From: Hymenolepis diminuta
Lineage: Eukaryota; Platyhelminthes; Cestoda; Cyclophyllidea; Hymenolepididae
NCBI GenBank assembly: GCA_900708905.1
Contig: CAADRB010000059.1
Coordinates: forward strand, 390,564-454,563
Length of the DNA stretch: 64,000 nt
Reading direction: 5' to 3'
In this document: piece by piece, positions 13,777 to 25,222 of the stretch
How positions within the stretch are numbered: position 1 is the first letter of the stretch
How the letters are laid out: every line of letters begins with the position of its first letter
Program-made: the position numbers and the translations under genes
Notes under the pieces: model-generated
What the model saw: only the letters and a program-made list of their open reading frames with translations
What the model was told of the DNA's origin: nothing
The model's database searches: none

Positions 13777-14016
13777 ATGGAAGAACTACCGATTGAAGCT
13801 AATATCAGAACATCAAATGAAGGACCTGAACTCATTCGACAATCGTCATTGGCACCTTCGGAATCAGGAGCAGCACAAAACAACGAACATTGGTATTCCA
13901 CACCTCGTCTTATTCAAAACCTAAGTGTGGCTGCGCTCATTTTAGTGCCTGTGGCCATCGCCATCTTCACTCACTACTACTTTCTAGATAAAACGCGGAA
14001 CCGATCAGAACCATGA
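13777..14016 (+). CDS. Small single-pass membrane protein, 79 aa
   Basis: The frame extends upstream to 13693, but I place the start at ATG 13777. An acceptor (ttattcacag, AG at 13766-13767) directly precedes CCACCAAGAATGG, so the exon probably begins at 13768. That leader, CCA CCA AGA, is also in frame, so an SL-donated AUG would add three residues. The protein has a polar N-terminal half with acidic residues and a Gln/Asn stretch. One hydrophobic helix follows at about residues 46-68 (LSVAALILVPVAIAIF and flanks), then a short charged end (DKTRNRSEP). No family was recognised. It lies just downstream of an LTR-like repeat and 260 bp upstream of the lectin-like gene on the same strand. Confidence 0.5.
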   Translation: MEELPIEANIRTSNEGPELIRQSSLAPSESGAAQNNEHWYSTPRLIQNLSVAALILVPVAIAIFTHYYFLDKTRNRSEP

Positions 14017-14276
14017 GATAGAAGCAATTGTGCGAATCCCAACTGAAATAAATCTTCCACTGATTTCTCTCCTTTGTTTTATTTCAAAAAATCGATACAA
14101 CAGATTCAAAATAAATCCTATCCGCACAAACGGACTTTTAAATAGGGCCATTTACTTGCCGATTTGTAAATCTAGCAGAGCTAGGCAATTTAATTATGAA
14201 AAAATTGATAAATATAATTAAATCTCTTCCTGATTTGCATTAGTTAATTAGTACGCAATTTAGCCTGCCAGTGAAA

Positions 14277-14948
14277 ATGGAATGTTCACGAGTCGTCCTC
14301 ATTTTTTTAGCAGTACAGTCAATTCGTTCCGATTCCACACACGACTATACTGTTGAAGGAGCAGATTATGTTGTCAGAATAGGATATTTCAATTACGCAG
14401 TGTATGCAATGATTGCAGTGAACCATGCTCGGGCGATAGCACTTTGTAATGCACTCTACCCGGGAGGAAGACTGGCTTGGATGGGAGATATGAAATTTAG
14501 ACCCGTTGCTAAAGTCATCTACAAATTAATGATTTTTCATTACATGAGTTTGAACAACTATTTTTGGATTGATGGTGACCTGGATGATCCACATTGCGAC
14601 CCAGAACAATCTTCCTGCATTTGGATTGCTAGCAATTCAAGCTTGATTGAAAGCGAGGCAAAAGCAAGTTTCGAGAATACCGATGTGATGTTTCATAAAC
14701 CGCGAAAAAAGCCGGAAAAATTTTGGCCGGTTCTTGTACCCAATAGGTTTAATGAATATAATATGAGGGGAGATGCCTTTCTGTCAGCCGCACCAGAAAA
14801 AGAAAAGGCTGGATTTATTTGTGCCTATAAGGAGAAAAGGAATAAGTGTCCAATCGGATTCTCTCTAGTGAATATGCGGATCCCAAGTCATATGACTACA
14901 TTTAATGTTACTAAACCAGACGTTTGTAATTCTACGCTTGGAGAATAA
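14277..14948 (+). CDS. Secreted C-type-lectin-like protein, 223 aa, intronless
   Basis: ATG 14277 opens a 672-nt frame ending TAA 14946-14948. AATAAA overlaps the stop and recurs near 14963. Residues 1-19 form a signal peptide (ECSRVVLIFLAVQSIRS). The C-type lectin fold is suggested by ARAIALCNALYPGGRLAWM, the mid-domain FWIDGDLDD, cysteines in CDPEQSSC and the closing GFICAYKE, which matches the usual FICE-type ending. A canonical EPN or QPD calcium motif is not obvious, so sugar binding is uncertain. An acceptor-like caatttag lies 14 nt before the ATG. The product is likely secreted. An intronless, lineage-specific surface or excretory protein is plausible (inference). Confidence 0.62.
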   Translation: MECSRVVLIFLAVQSIRSDSTHDYTVEGADYVVRIGYFNYAVYAMIAVNHARAIALCNALYPGGRLAWMGDMKFRPVAKVIYKLMIFHYMSLNNYFWIDGDLDDPHCDPEQSSCIWIASNSSLIESEAKASFENTDVMFHKPRKKPEKFWPVLVPNRFNEYNMRGDAFLSAAPEKEKAGFICAYKEKRNKCPIGFSLVNMRIPSHMTTFNVTKPDVCNSTLGE

Positions 14949-16528
14949 ATTTTCAAATTATTAATAAATTAAATCAAAGTAATCTGTAACTTTCCTTTTA
15001 TTCGCAGAAAAGTGTTAATTATAAATTTTTCTGTGCACAATATTAGATAATATACACTTAGAAAATTCAGTTTTATGGTTTCATAGCTCAAAACTTCCTA
15101 AGTCCACTAAGGAAAGCGAAAAAGTACGCTGGAGCAGCTTTGATGAGAAAGTAGTTTTCTACCATCTCTGTGGTTTGGTGTTCACATCACAAGACATGTA
15201 TCGGTGAGCATCAATCTCGAGACCAATACTTTGATAGACGTGCACTTCAACTATTGTGCCATCGGTTTAGAGACTTTAGCTCTGAAATTTCGCTGAATAA
15301 GAGACCCCTTCAGAAGTGAAAGTTATTCATGAAATGTCCCAGTCTACAAACGACTTTTAGGAATGGGTATTTGTAGATACTGTCCTTGATACCTCCAGTT
15401 TCTTCTTTTGTTAAATTTCATCCCGTAAAAGTTTCCAAAGACATCCCTCTATTTCCTTGCATCCATTAATAAATATGCGTTTATTACGTACATTTAAATC
15501 CATTCTGATAGATAAATCGTACTGTTGAAAGCACAAGAAAACCATATCCAGCTGGAAATGAAATCGACGCAACCTAATATTCATCAAGAAGAAAGGAAAA
15601 ACTAGAGAGCTGAATGGCACAATAATATGTATGATGAGTTTCCAGTCCATTTTCTAACACATCATAGATAGAGAAAAGTAGTATCCTGAAACTCTCATTT
15701 CTCCATGTCACTCTCGCCAAACAGATCCGTACGATTGCTGTTACCCAATCAGTTCATGCTGCAGTGGTAATACTCATTTCGCAGGACATGAGCATTAAAA
15801 CGTTGCCGATTAGAGTAAATTTCCTCCCAAAAGATATCTGCCAATTAGCTACATTTAAAAGACTCCATACAATCACATGCTACATCGAATAGAAATTCCT
15901 ATTCAATACGCCGGGAGTTTTATATTTCAAAACGTTCAGTCCATTTAAACGAAGGGTCCAAGCGAAGATATGATTTTGACATGAGATATGATGCAATATT
16001 TGTCGGAGAAAAACCTAATTATGGTACTTCAGTCTTCGGGACAAGATTTCCGCGTAGTTCAGCTCCGGTTAGGGTCCCTTTCCTTAAAATAATTGAGAGT
16101 TGAAGTCAATAGCAGATGTTAAGGTGCGAGGACTCATACTCATTTACTTTCCTTAAAATTCGCCTGACTTCTATTTACTCGGAGGACTGCGCCCTAAATG
16201 TACCTCTCAATTATATTTCAAACTGCTAACTAGACTGTTTTTATGCGAAATCACTCGCTTTTACGAATGCCTGCTTAAATGGAGTGCAATCCTGCACTTT
16301 ACTCCCACTTCTGGGTTATTGGTCACCAATTTTTGTTTGTCTCTCCCGCAATGACTCAAATCTTCTTTTCCGTTCTCCACTCCAATTCTCCCTTCTTAGA
16401 ATTCACGCAATAAAGATCATTCAATGCCTTAGACACAAAAAGCGTTCGTATTATTAGGAAGATTACAAAGAGTAAGGAAGAATCAAGAGGACACAATTCG
16501 TCGGTGAGAGAGGAAAGTATGCAAAAAA
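14949..16528. other. intergenic spacer between convergent lectin-like gene and TOP3B
   Basis: No exon was found. Part of 15120-15250 resembles 17100-17265 (shared gagc-tcaatctcg and agacgtgcac blocks), so a diverged repeat is present. Confidence 0.5.
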
Positions 16529-19500
16529 TCACCGCCGACCTCTTCCACCACCCCTTCCACCTCCTCTGCCGCCGCCACCACCACCACGTCCCCGTCCGCG
16601 ACCACGAGCGTTGAAAGAATTATGCGACGTGGATGAAGCGCCGAAGTTGCTTGCCGCTTTTCGAGCAGACAATAAACTGCACATCTCCTCCGAGCAGAAT
16701 ACGCATCCTGTGAATTTTGACGGGATCTCGTTCTCACCATCGCCTTGACAATTACTGTTTTTCAATTTGTTCTGCCAGAAAAAAGAGAGGGGGACAATTA
16801 TTATGATGCAGATAAGGAGAATGCTACAAAAATGGATATATATGCAAGCGTAAACCTACTGTGTCGATTTGGAGGGTGAGATGACGAGCTGTGCACTGTT
16901 CACAAGTGGCATTACGCACTGAAGCGGATTTAACGGCATCAGAGAAGAGGATTATAGCAGAGCAGCTGAAGGAGTGGACAAACATAAAGTATAATTCCAC
17001 TTCCAGATCAAAAGTAAAGGAGACAAACATAAAAGCAACCTACATCAAAAACGTATACAAATTCCCAAGACTATTACAGAAAATGTTTACAACACTTCAC
17101 TTGAGGAAAGGAAAGATATTCTGGAACCTCGCTTATGAGAAACTTGCATTCTATCATCCCGTAGACCAGAATTTACGAGTCTGATTGGTCATCCAAGTCA
17201 CTTTGTGTGCACCGATGAGCGTCAATCTCGTCACCTCTGACTTACCAGACGTGCACGGGATCTAAGCACATCGTAGACACGTAAAATTTCAATTACTTAT
17301 CTTTTTGACCTGAAGTGCATCTATTTTAGCACGCCGTTTAAATTTCAATTATTAATCAATTCTTGACTAATTGTTCTTCCTTTATTTAACTCAACAGTCA
17401 TTTCAGTTTTACGCAATTTCTTCACGAATGCATACTTTTTCTTGTAAATATTTCAAAATAATCCCCACTGTGAATCACCTTGTTCTTATTATTTCGATTC
17501 GACATTTCAGACTCTACTGTGTCTCAAGACTTACGTGATCGAATTAACCTGAACTGCACCGATAAAGAACACTCACCGCTGCCAACTCTGATCTGACTTT
17601 GATCTGACTTATTAACTCCTGCGCAATCGGTTTGACTCAACCTTGCTGTCTTCAATTCTCGACTTCATATACTCCCTTTAGATTCTCTCAAAATCACGCA
17701 CCAATTCGTCACATCACTGCACTCCACTGTTACGCAACTGCTTCACCAAATTCAAGCTCGCAATTCTCTGACTCCTGTGTCTCTATTGCTATAGCCAGCA
17801 GATGTCCATCATCATCAAGCGATTAGAAACGATTGACTGGCAATAAGATCTTCACTACAGTGTCCACAGGTGGTCCCGCTGTGTTTGTACATAGACACCT
17901 ATGCGAGTGTCTATCATCACGCAGAGACACCGACAACGAGACATGACTGACTTCTAACGATGAAATTTTTTGTACATAAACCTAATTTGCTTATGAATAA
18001 ATTGGGGTGGCTTGCCCGCCACCTTCGAACTGACCTGCCGATATGAGTGACTTGACTTATTCCATTTTTCCATCCATCATATTGAATATTTGAGACGGAA
18101 AAATTTCACAATTTCACTCTTATCTTTCCCCAAAGATACTTGTATTTAAATATATAGTAAATTAGATAGATGAATACTTACTGGTTACAGCAGAGACGGA
18201 ATTTCGGCGCATGAGCATCATCAAGAACGAGAGTTCCACGCGGACATTCAGTGCAGGCATCCACACCATTGATAGCCAACGAGAACTGGCAAGAAGGATG
18301 AGGGCAATTTGCACATCCGGAATTTCGCCACTGGCCCGGGAATGGGGGATTTGTGTAACAATAGGGACAAAACACCATGCTCTGCAACAAAAATTGAGAT
18401 CATAGTAAGCCAACTACTTATAATTAATCGGTAGCGTTGACAAATCTCAACCTTTCCCTTGGCGCCCTGTGTCCACAGAATAAGTTCAAAGTCATCAAGC
18501 GGACACTTGGTTTCCTTATAGGGTCTGATAGAACCATTCTGAGGGACACTGTACGTGTCCGCGCAGAAGGGACAATGCAGACGGTGTGGGAGAGATTCCA
18601 CAAGTTTAAGGTAGCGCCTGCACTTTCCACACCTTGTGAGAGGTCGTCCACAATCCGACAGACTAGAGAAAGAGACTTCAAAGAGCTGATCCATTGCTGC
18701 AATGTGTTGGACGAAGTAGCGATACTTAGTGGTGAAAAGAGCCAGAACGAATTGGAGAACGGCGCGGAAGTCGGCTTGACCAGTGGCTATGTGGTTCAAC
18801 TGCTCTTCCACGGCTCGACGCATGTGCGGGAGGACTAGTTCCGAGTCGATGGAATGGTAGCCGTGAACCAGCACGACCCCCAATGGAGTTGGCTTCAATC
18901 GACGGCCTGGAAGAATCTGTAATTAAGAGTAATAAATAAAATTTATTCATTTATTGTTTATAGATATGTCTGAGAGTTTACATTGAGTGAGTTGTGCCAT
19001 GTTAAATTAATCGTTGCTAGTTTAATCTACTCGTTCTTCGCTTCAAATACATATACATCGCGGCATGAGCAATTACGGAATTAGGCACCAAGTTCTGAAT
19101 ATACAATAGGTATAATCTCACCCACGAACCTGAGAGTCAAATGATGATACCACAAAGCAAACTCTAACCCTTTCGAAAATAAGGGCAACTTAGCGCTTAC
19201 GAACTGATTAGCTTACTGTTTGGCCCCCCNNNNNNNNNNNNNNNNNNNNNNNNNNNNNNNATGAATAAACTTTGTGAAAGTTTTTTTGGTGGGAAATAAT
19301 TCGAAGAACTTGGCCAAATTTCAACTTGACCCAAAGGTATGAACTACTCCTAACTATAGGGACAAGCTGCTAGAGGTCTTAGCCAACACTACGCAAAATT
19401 CTCAAAGAGGATACAATCGACAAAGTTAAAATTTATAAACTAACTGGTGCTGTTGCAAGTCGTCATAAAATCAATACACAAAATAGGCCAATCCTATTTT

Positions 19501-22500
19501 AGACAAGTAAGCAGATGGATCGATTCTAAAACTCAATCTGAAAACTCCAGAATGAAAATGTGTGCTACAATTGGTTAAGAGAAGACAGATGAATATTTTA
19601 TTACTTTTACTGCCGTTCAAGTTCACATACGTTCACCTCTCACTCTTAAACATAAGTTTTTAATACAATAAGCTACAAAAGCGCTTCTTTAAGAAAATTT
19701 CGTCCCACTTGGAAAAATACCACAAGTTGGACACAACTTGTACAAATATTATTCCAACAGAAAACTTTAGGAGTAAATCACTTTCAAGACACAATCTGTG
19801 TCAGTAAAATCGGAACTGGCGTAACAAGGTAGATACGATTTGAAGGGTTCCTCATACAAATCATTATGACAATGTCAGGGTAAGGGAAAGACTCAAAAAG
19901 GAAAAAACAAGTGTAAAATCTATAAATTACATTAACTAGTACGGAACAAATTAATTTAATAAGACAACTACTACGGATATACGTACCTCAACGTAAGCCC
20001 TCTCTACGATATTCTCGATATGCACAGGAATAGAGGCATCTGTTCCAATTCCATGTTTTTCCATAGCAGTGATGAGCTCGGCTTCTGAGAGGTAGTTGGG
20101 AGGCCCCGTTTGACCTTCAACCAGTCGGGGTTTCTCTCCCAGGGGGAAACTGGAGCCTGGGGTTGTCAGAGCAGCAGGAAGAGTGATCTCGGGTCCATCA
20201 CACTCCTCTTCGTCCTGCCCCTCTACTGCCACTGTGGAGCCAACTGCCTGCCAAGTGAAGATACGCGTGTAGCCCGGATCGATCACGCGGGAGGCTCGTG
20301 TGGTAAATTTTTCATCACCGATGCTCAACACGACTGTGGTTGTCTCGTACTTGCAGTCTGGCATCAACTGAAAAAAGGAAACACAAAGTATTGTGCACTA
20401 CCCACAAGAAACCAAGCAACGTGGATAAATCGTAAAACATTGGAGAAATTGTAACAGTTGTCCACTTGATGCATCAAAACTAATCGAAATTCACTGCGTT
20501 CGTATTAAAGTTACTTTTTTAAATAACCTTGAAGCTCCCCCTAATTTTGTAAAATTCCCTACCCTTGCACTGATGAAGTTCATGTAGTCTGGTTAGACAG
20601 TGAGGGCATAAATGACCGGTCCTATCCACCACTACGTTTGCACCTTAAATAATTTACCTTAGTTACACTTTTTGGTTTCGGTTGACATGAGAATAAGATA
20701 TATCATTATTGAAGCTTAGCAACTGAATCTTGCAGAGGGATTTCTCGAGCAAACTCTACCCACCATTATGACTCTGAAATACAAAAAATCCCCAAAATTC
20801 AAGGAGGCTATAAGCCTCCATGCTTAACAATACCAGGCCCTTAGTTTACCTAAAATGAGAGCTGAAGGAATTCAGTGAAACCAGCTCCGTGGTTTAAGAA
20901 AAATTATGGCCTTACCGAACCTGCAGTAACTCACAATATCCTCTAAAAATCTTTTAAATAATGCTGGATTTCCCTTTCAGCTTTGCCTATTTCCGAGTAA
21001 TTAGACGCTTTGTAGTGAATCATCACCTTCTTCGTAATATCATCCTTTCTATTTTTCAATTTCATTTCACTGCGAATGAATTCGCGCTTGCATAAATTTT
21101 CTTTTAGACACATAAATAATGAAGATCTGAGTCAGCGATCCAAGCTCTGTCCACTTCTGATATCGTAATTTAGTGAATTTCAGCTCCTGTTAGAAGCATT
21201 CAACTTTGAATCCGGACTCAGAGTAAGTGCTACTAGTATCACTATTAAGATTAAACCTTGAGGTGTACTGGGAGGTGACATTACCTTGCTAGCTATTACG
21301 CAGAATACGCGACACGTATATCGCAAATCTCTCTTTCAGTGAATGAAAGAGACCGTAAATAGTATATAATGGAATGGTGTATGTACACTGCTCAAGACTA
21401 CGTAAGAAAGGACGTACAGTAGCGATGAAGTGCTGCGCGACATAGTCATAGATTCGAGCAGCATCACCTGAGAGTTCAGTGGTACAGCGCATTGGAGCGA
21501 TGGGCGGGTGGTCGCCGGCGTTGTGGCCAGCGCGGGGACTGTGATAATAACCGGAGTCCAACATTTCACGCACCACGCTACCCCATCGTGGATGGTTGAC
21601 CTAAAGTGAGGCGTGAGAAATGCAAGATTACAACTCACAATCGATTATATTGTCACATAATTATGTATAAAACTAGCAAGAAACAAAATATAAGGTACTC
21701 TGACGTTAAATGCAAGATAAAATAATACCTTCACTCATATAGTAAGACTAAATATACGAACACCGGTAATAATAGGTAAATATGTATAATAAAAACATGT
21801 AGATTCAGCAGGTAATGTGGAGAGAACGGTGACGCAGCCATCCATTACTTCAACATGAATTGAAAGTCTCAACTGCAGAGTACCAAATGATTGCCGAGTT
21901 TACAATAAACAGCATTTGCCCTTCCTGTCAAGGGAAACATCTTTAATTAGAGCCCTATAACTGAACAGGAACAAATATAGGACTCAATTTTCGACTAACT
22001 GATTATCTACGGGGCAAAAGCCACACTCAACATCCAGAAATGAAAATAGATTTCACATTATTCGCTGACGTATGCTGATATAATAAGTATGTAAGAAGTA
22101 TACCTTTGTTAAGACATCTTACTCTAAGCCGAAATAGGATAAATAGGTTTGAATTTACATAGACGACATTTTACTTGAATTATGGTCTTACACAACTTGG
22201 TTAAGTTGCAGACGACATCGAAAGTAAAAACATCATCAACGTACATGTTGTCGTAAGAGAGCCTTCAGATCCATGGAAGGCGGATAGGCAGTAGACTCAG
22301 TTCGAGGATAGTTGATGAATCCCGAAGTGTAGAGTCGCTCAGCGACCGCCATCGCGCTGTGTGGTCCGATACCCAACGCCGCACTCGCCACTCTCAGCAG
22401 TTCCACGGTATTCAAACCCTGAGGACGCTGCTTCACTTTCACCTTTCGACTCACGTCCACTACTCTGATTGGAAAATAAAAAAAGGAAGCGATTGATGAA

Positions 22501-25209
22501 TACCTTTCGTGATTGTATAGATGGGTAACCAATTAGACATTTCTAACTTACATCGCTTTATCAGCACCAGATACAGCATTGAGAAAAACAGTTGCTGCTT
22601 CTTTGTCGAAAAGACGGTCACGATTCCATGCTAGTGGCAACCGATCTCCATTCTCATTGGCCACAATCTAAATATATAAAACAAACATAAGGAGTAGGTG
22701 GCTGATTTTATCTAGTTTGATGTAGTCTCACTAACCGAGGCAGCAATACGCCAAAAGGTTTCTGGCTTAAAAGACTGTATTCGGTCGTGGCGTTTCACGC
22801 AGAAACCCAAAGTGGGAGTTTGACATGGACCAAAGGAAACCAGTCGGCTGTTCAAATCACCGTATTTGCCCTGAAAAGGATGGCCAGTAAGTAAATAGAG
22901 ATTTAGGAACAGAGAAGATCTGGTAAAAAGAACATACGTGATCGATAAATTGAGAGAAATATATAATTTGTGCTTTATATTAATCTATTTTAGTCATAAT
23001 AATTTGACGAAAAGTTTGTACATCGCGTAATGCAGGAACTATCGTCTTAAGGAATGTCAAAAATGATCAATTAGTTGGTTGACTGGTTGGTTAAAGGCGT
23101 AAGTTTGAAAGTACGAATAGGAAAACACAGCTATTAAGGGAAAACGAGAAAATAGTCAGTAACGCCTACGTATTGCCGGATGATTTCTCTTCACATTTCA
23201 AATGTTTTCCCGGATGACTTCAAGATATCGAATGCATTAACTCTACAAGTGGACGTACCTTTTGTAAAGTATAAATCTTCTATGTTGTAGTATTGTTTGA
23301 AGACCTAGTTTGGTGTCGCTAATGGTATATCTATCCACTACAAATTATTGGGCTACATTTGACTCAGACTAGAGAGAAAGCTAAGGATACAGTTAATCTC
23401 AAACATTTCATTAAGAAAACAAAGCCGTTAAATAGAAATACAGGTTGTCTTCATGTCATTGAAGCCCAGAGATCAAAACTCAGCCAGACCGAAACCAGTT
23501 TTTGTCCCACATAACTGTGACGCTGTCAGGAGTTATGTAAACCACATATCGATAAGAATGATGGGACCTTCGAAACAACTCATGGGAATTGTTCACCCCG
23601 AAAAAAAACAGACACTGAAGTTATGATGTTTGTTCTGACGGCTTTCAATTAAGTGTTCAAAGACCAACAATATGGGTATTCAGATGCAAACGGAGCCATT
23701 GATTCTACCTTTTAATACATTCATGAAATCAGGATAGGTTCCACTAATATACAAGACTAAATAGAGGCTGGCTGAAACCCATGGAATGAAAAATCTCTAT
23801 ACACATTGATTTTTTTAAGGGTAATGTTTGAAAAATATTACCATCTTAAGTGAAAGTTGGGAGATGTACGTTTTTAATTAAATAAATTTCGATTTTAATA
23901 ATATAATGTTGATAAAATTACAATAATTGTTCGTTTAAAGGACTTATAACTACCAACAGCACGAAAAAGAACCAAGTCGAAATGAGGTAGAAGGTAAATC
24001 CGAAATAAAATTCTGAAATAAATTCGACCGTTTTCAGAAAGTCTGAACCTGTTAATACATTAAGAGTAGCACAGGTAGTGTATGCTAATTTTCTTAGCTG
24101 GAAATCTAAAAAGGAAGATTCTTTTCTGAGTTTCTTCAATATTATTAACAATGTATGAAAGACTTTATCAATGAGATACGATTAATCTGTCATTCATTAT
24201 GTGACAATTGGTATTACACTCTATTTAAAAACATGACTGAGTTTTACCTAGGCCTTCAATGTCGAGCAACTTGACACAACTTGAAATATGGTGAATTCCT
24301 TCTGTCGTAAATTGTAGGCTACCCGCCTAACCAAAACTTATAATTGAAACAATGTAAAACGATGTGAAAAATGAATAACCCTCTCCCCTTCTCCATGAAC
24401 TTCGAATAAGCTACAGGCCGCATGCAGATATCTTCCGAATTACATTTTAAATCCGTGCTACATTGTGCTCAAACCCTCAATTCGTAGAAGTAGAGAGAGG
24501 ATAATTACTTACTTGGAAGAATCTGGTCTGGAAGCGAGTGAAGGCGCATCCAATTCGAAGATCTGTCTCCTGCCGAGCATCCACTGATAGCGCTTCATTT
24601 TTATTCGGTTGTCGTAAATTCTGCATTGCACCTTGGACTTCGTGGTCAGTCACAGCGGTGAAATGGGCTCTATAGATTCTTGCCTATAAATGACAATGAG
24701 AAGTCCAATTAGAGCGACTGAAATGCATTCATACTAAGACTAAAATGACTATCAACCTGAGGGCCTATAATGTGAGAGACTGCGTCAATAACCTCAAAGC
24801 AAATATTCTCTCCCTCTTTGTCACAGTCCAACCACAGAATGAGAGATGAAGCACCTTTTGCCTCCTTTTGAAGGAAATTGATCATATTCAGCTTCGGATT
24901 AGCCTCCCTTTTTTCAACCTTGGCGGTGAATAACTCAATCTAAGGAGAGTGTGATAAATAGCGAGAGTAAATTACTGGGTCAACAGCGTCCCATTTATTA
25001 TAACGGCCGTTAAAATCAAGAGTCATAACATGACCACAGACGGAGGTCATTTTGAAGTGGACGGATTCACCGCGAAAGTTTCCATTCCATTCGTGCACAC
25101 TGCAAGCGCCGTTGCTACCCTTACGAGAGGAGTGTTTGCCATGAGACATGATTTTGGCCAAAGCTTCGGCCAAAGATGGCTTCTCAGCTACCATCAGAAC
25201 AATATGCAT
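16529..25209 (-). CDS. TOP3B: DNA/RNA topoisomerase 3-beta, complete, 878 aa
   Basis: Twelve exons join in frame: 25209-24976, 24939-24757, 24683-24513, 22870-22736, 22667-22552, 22464-22245, 21600-21418, 20367-19987, 18916-18452, 18381-18182, 16965-16860, 16771-16529 (2637 nt). The length is close to human TOP3B (862 aa). This type IA topoisomerase cuts one strand of DNA or RNA through a tyrosyl link and works with TDRD3. The TOPRIM metal site is complete (Glu9 in MVAEKPS; Asp116, Asp118, Glu120 in DCDKEGE). The catalytic Tyr is about residue 332 in FINYPRTES. After the core come CxxC zinc pairs (CGKC, CPFC, CPYC, CANC, CTEC, CNHC, CEQC, CVFC). The end is an Arg/Gly tail of GRGRGRGG type, the RGG box that binds RNA in animal orthologues. 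An acceptor-like AG lies 13 nt before the ATG. The introns hold an assembly gap and repeat copies. Confidence 0.97.
17788..18075 (+). repeat. LTR-like dispersed repeat, copy 2 (both ends truncated)
   Basis: Located in the TOP3B intron between exons 11 and 10, antisense to that gene. It shares agcgattagaa-cgattgactgg, aagatcttcactaca, tgtacataaacctaattt and gaataaattggggtggcttg with the other copies. The right terminus diverges after the gacttgacttattcc block. Confidence 0.85.
19230..19260. other. assembly gap (31 N)
   Basis: Run of N in the TOP3B intron between exons 8 and 9. Both flanking exons are intact, so no coding sequence needs to be missing. Confidence 0.99.
23325..23540 (+). repeat. 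dispersed repeat B, forward copy
   Basis: Reverse-complement match to 34756-34990. Conserved blocks include gttgtcttcatgtcattga, aactcagccagaccgaaac and tttttgtcccacataactgt followed by gacgctgtcagga. It lies in the large TOP3B intron between exons 4 and 3. Nature unknown; no coding frame. Confidence 0.85.
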
Positions 25210-25222
25210 TTCGGTGGAAAAT

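Noticed and set aside
18437..18838. 133-codon plus frame opposite TOP3B exon 9
   Set aside because: The antisense frame has no family similarity, and the minus strand is clearly TOP3B.
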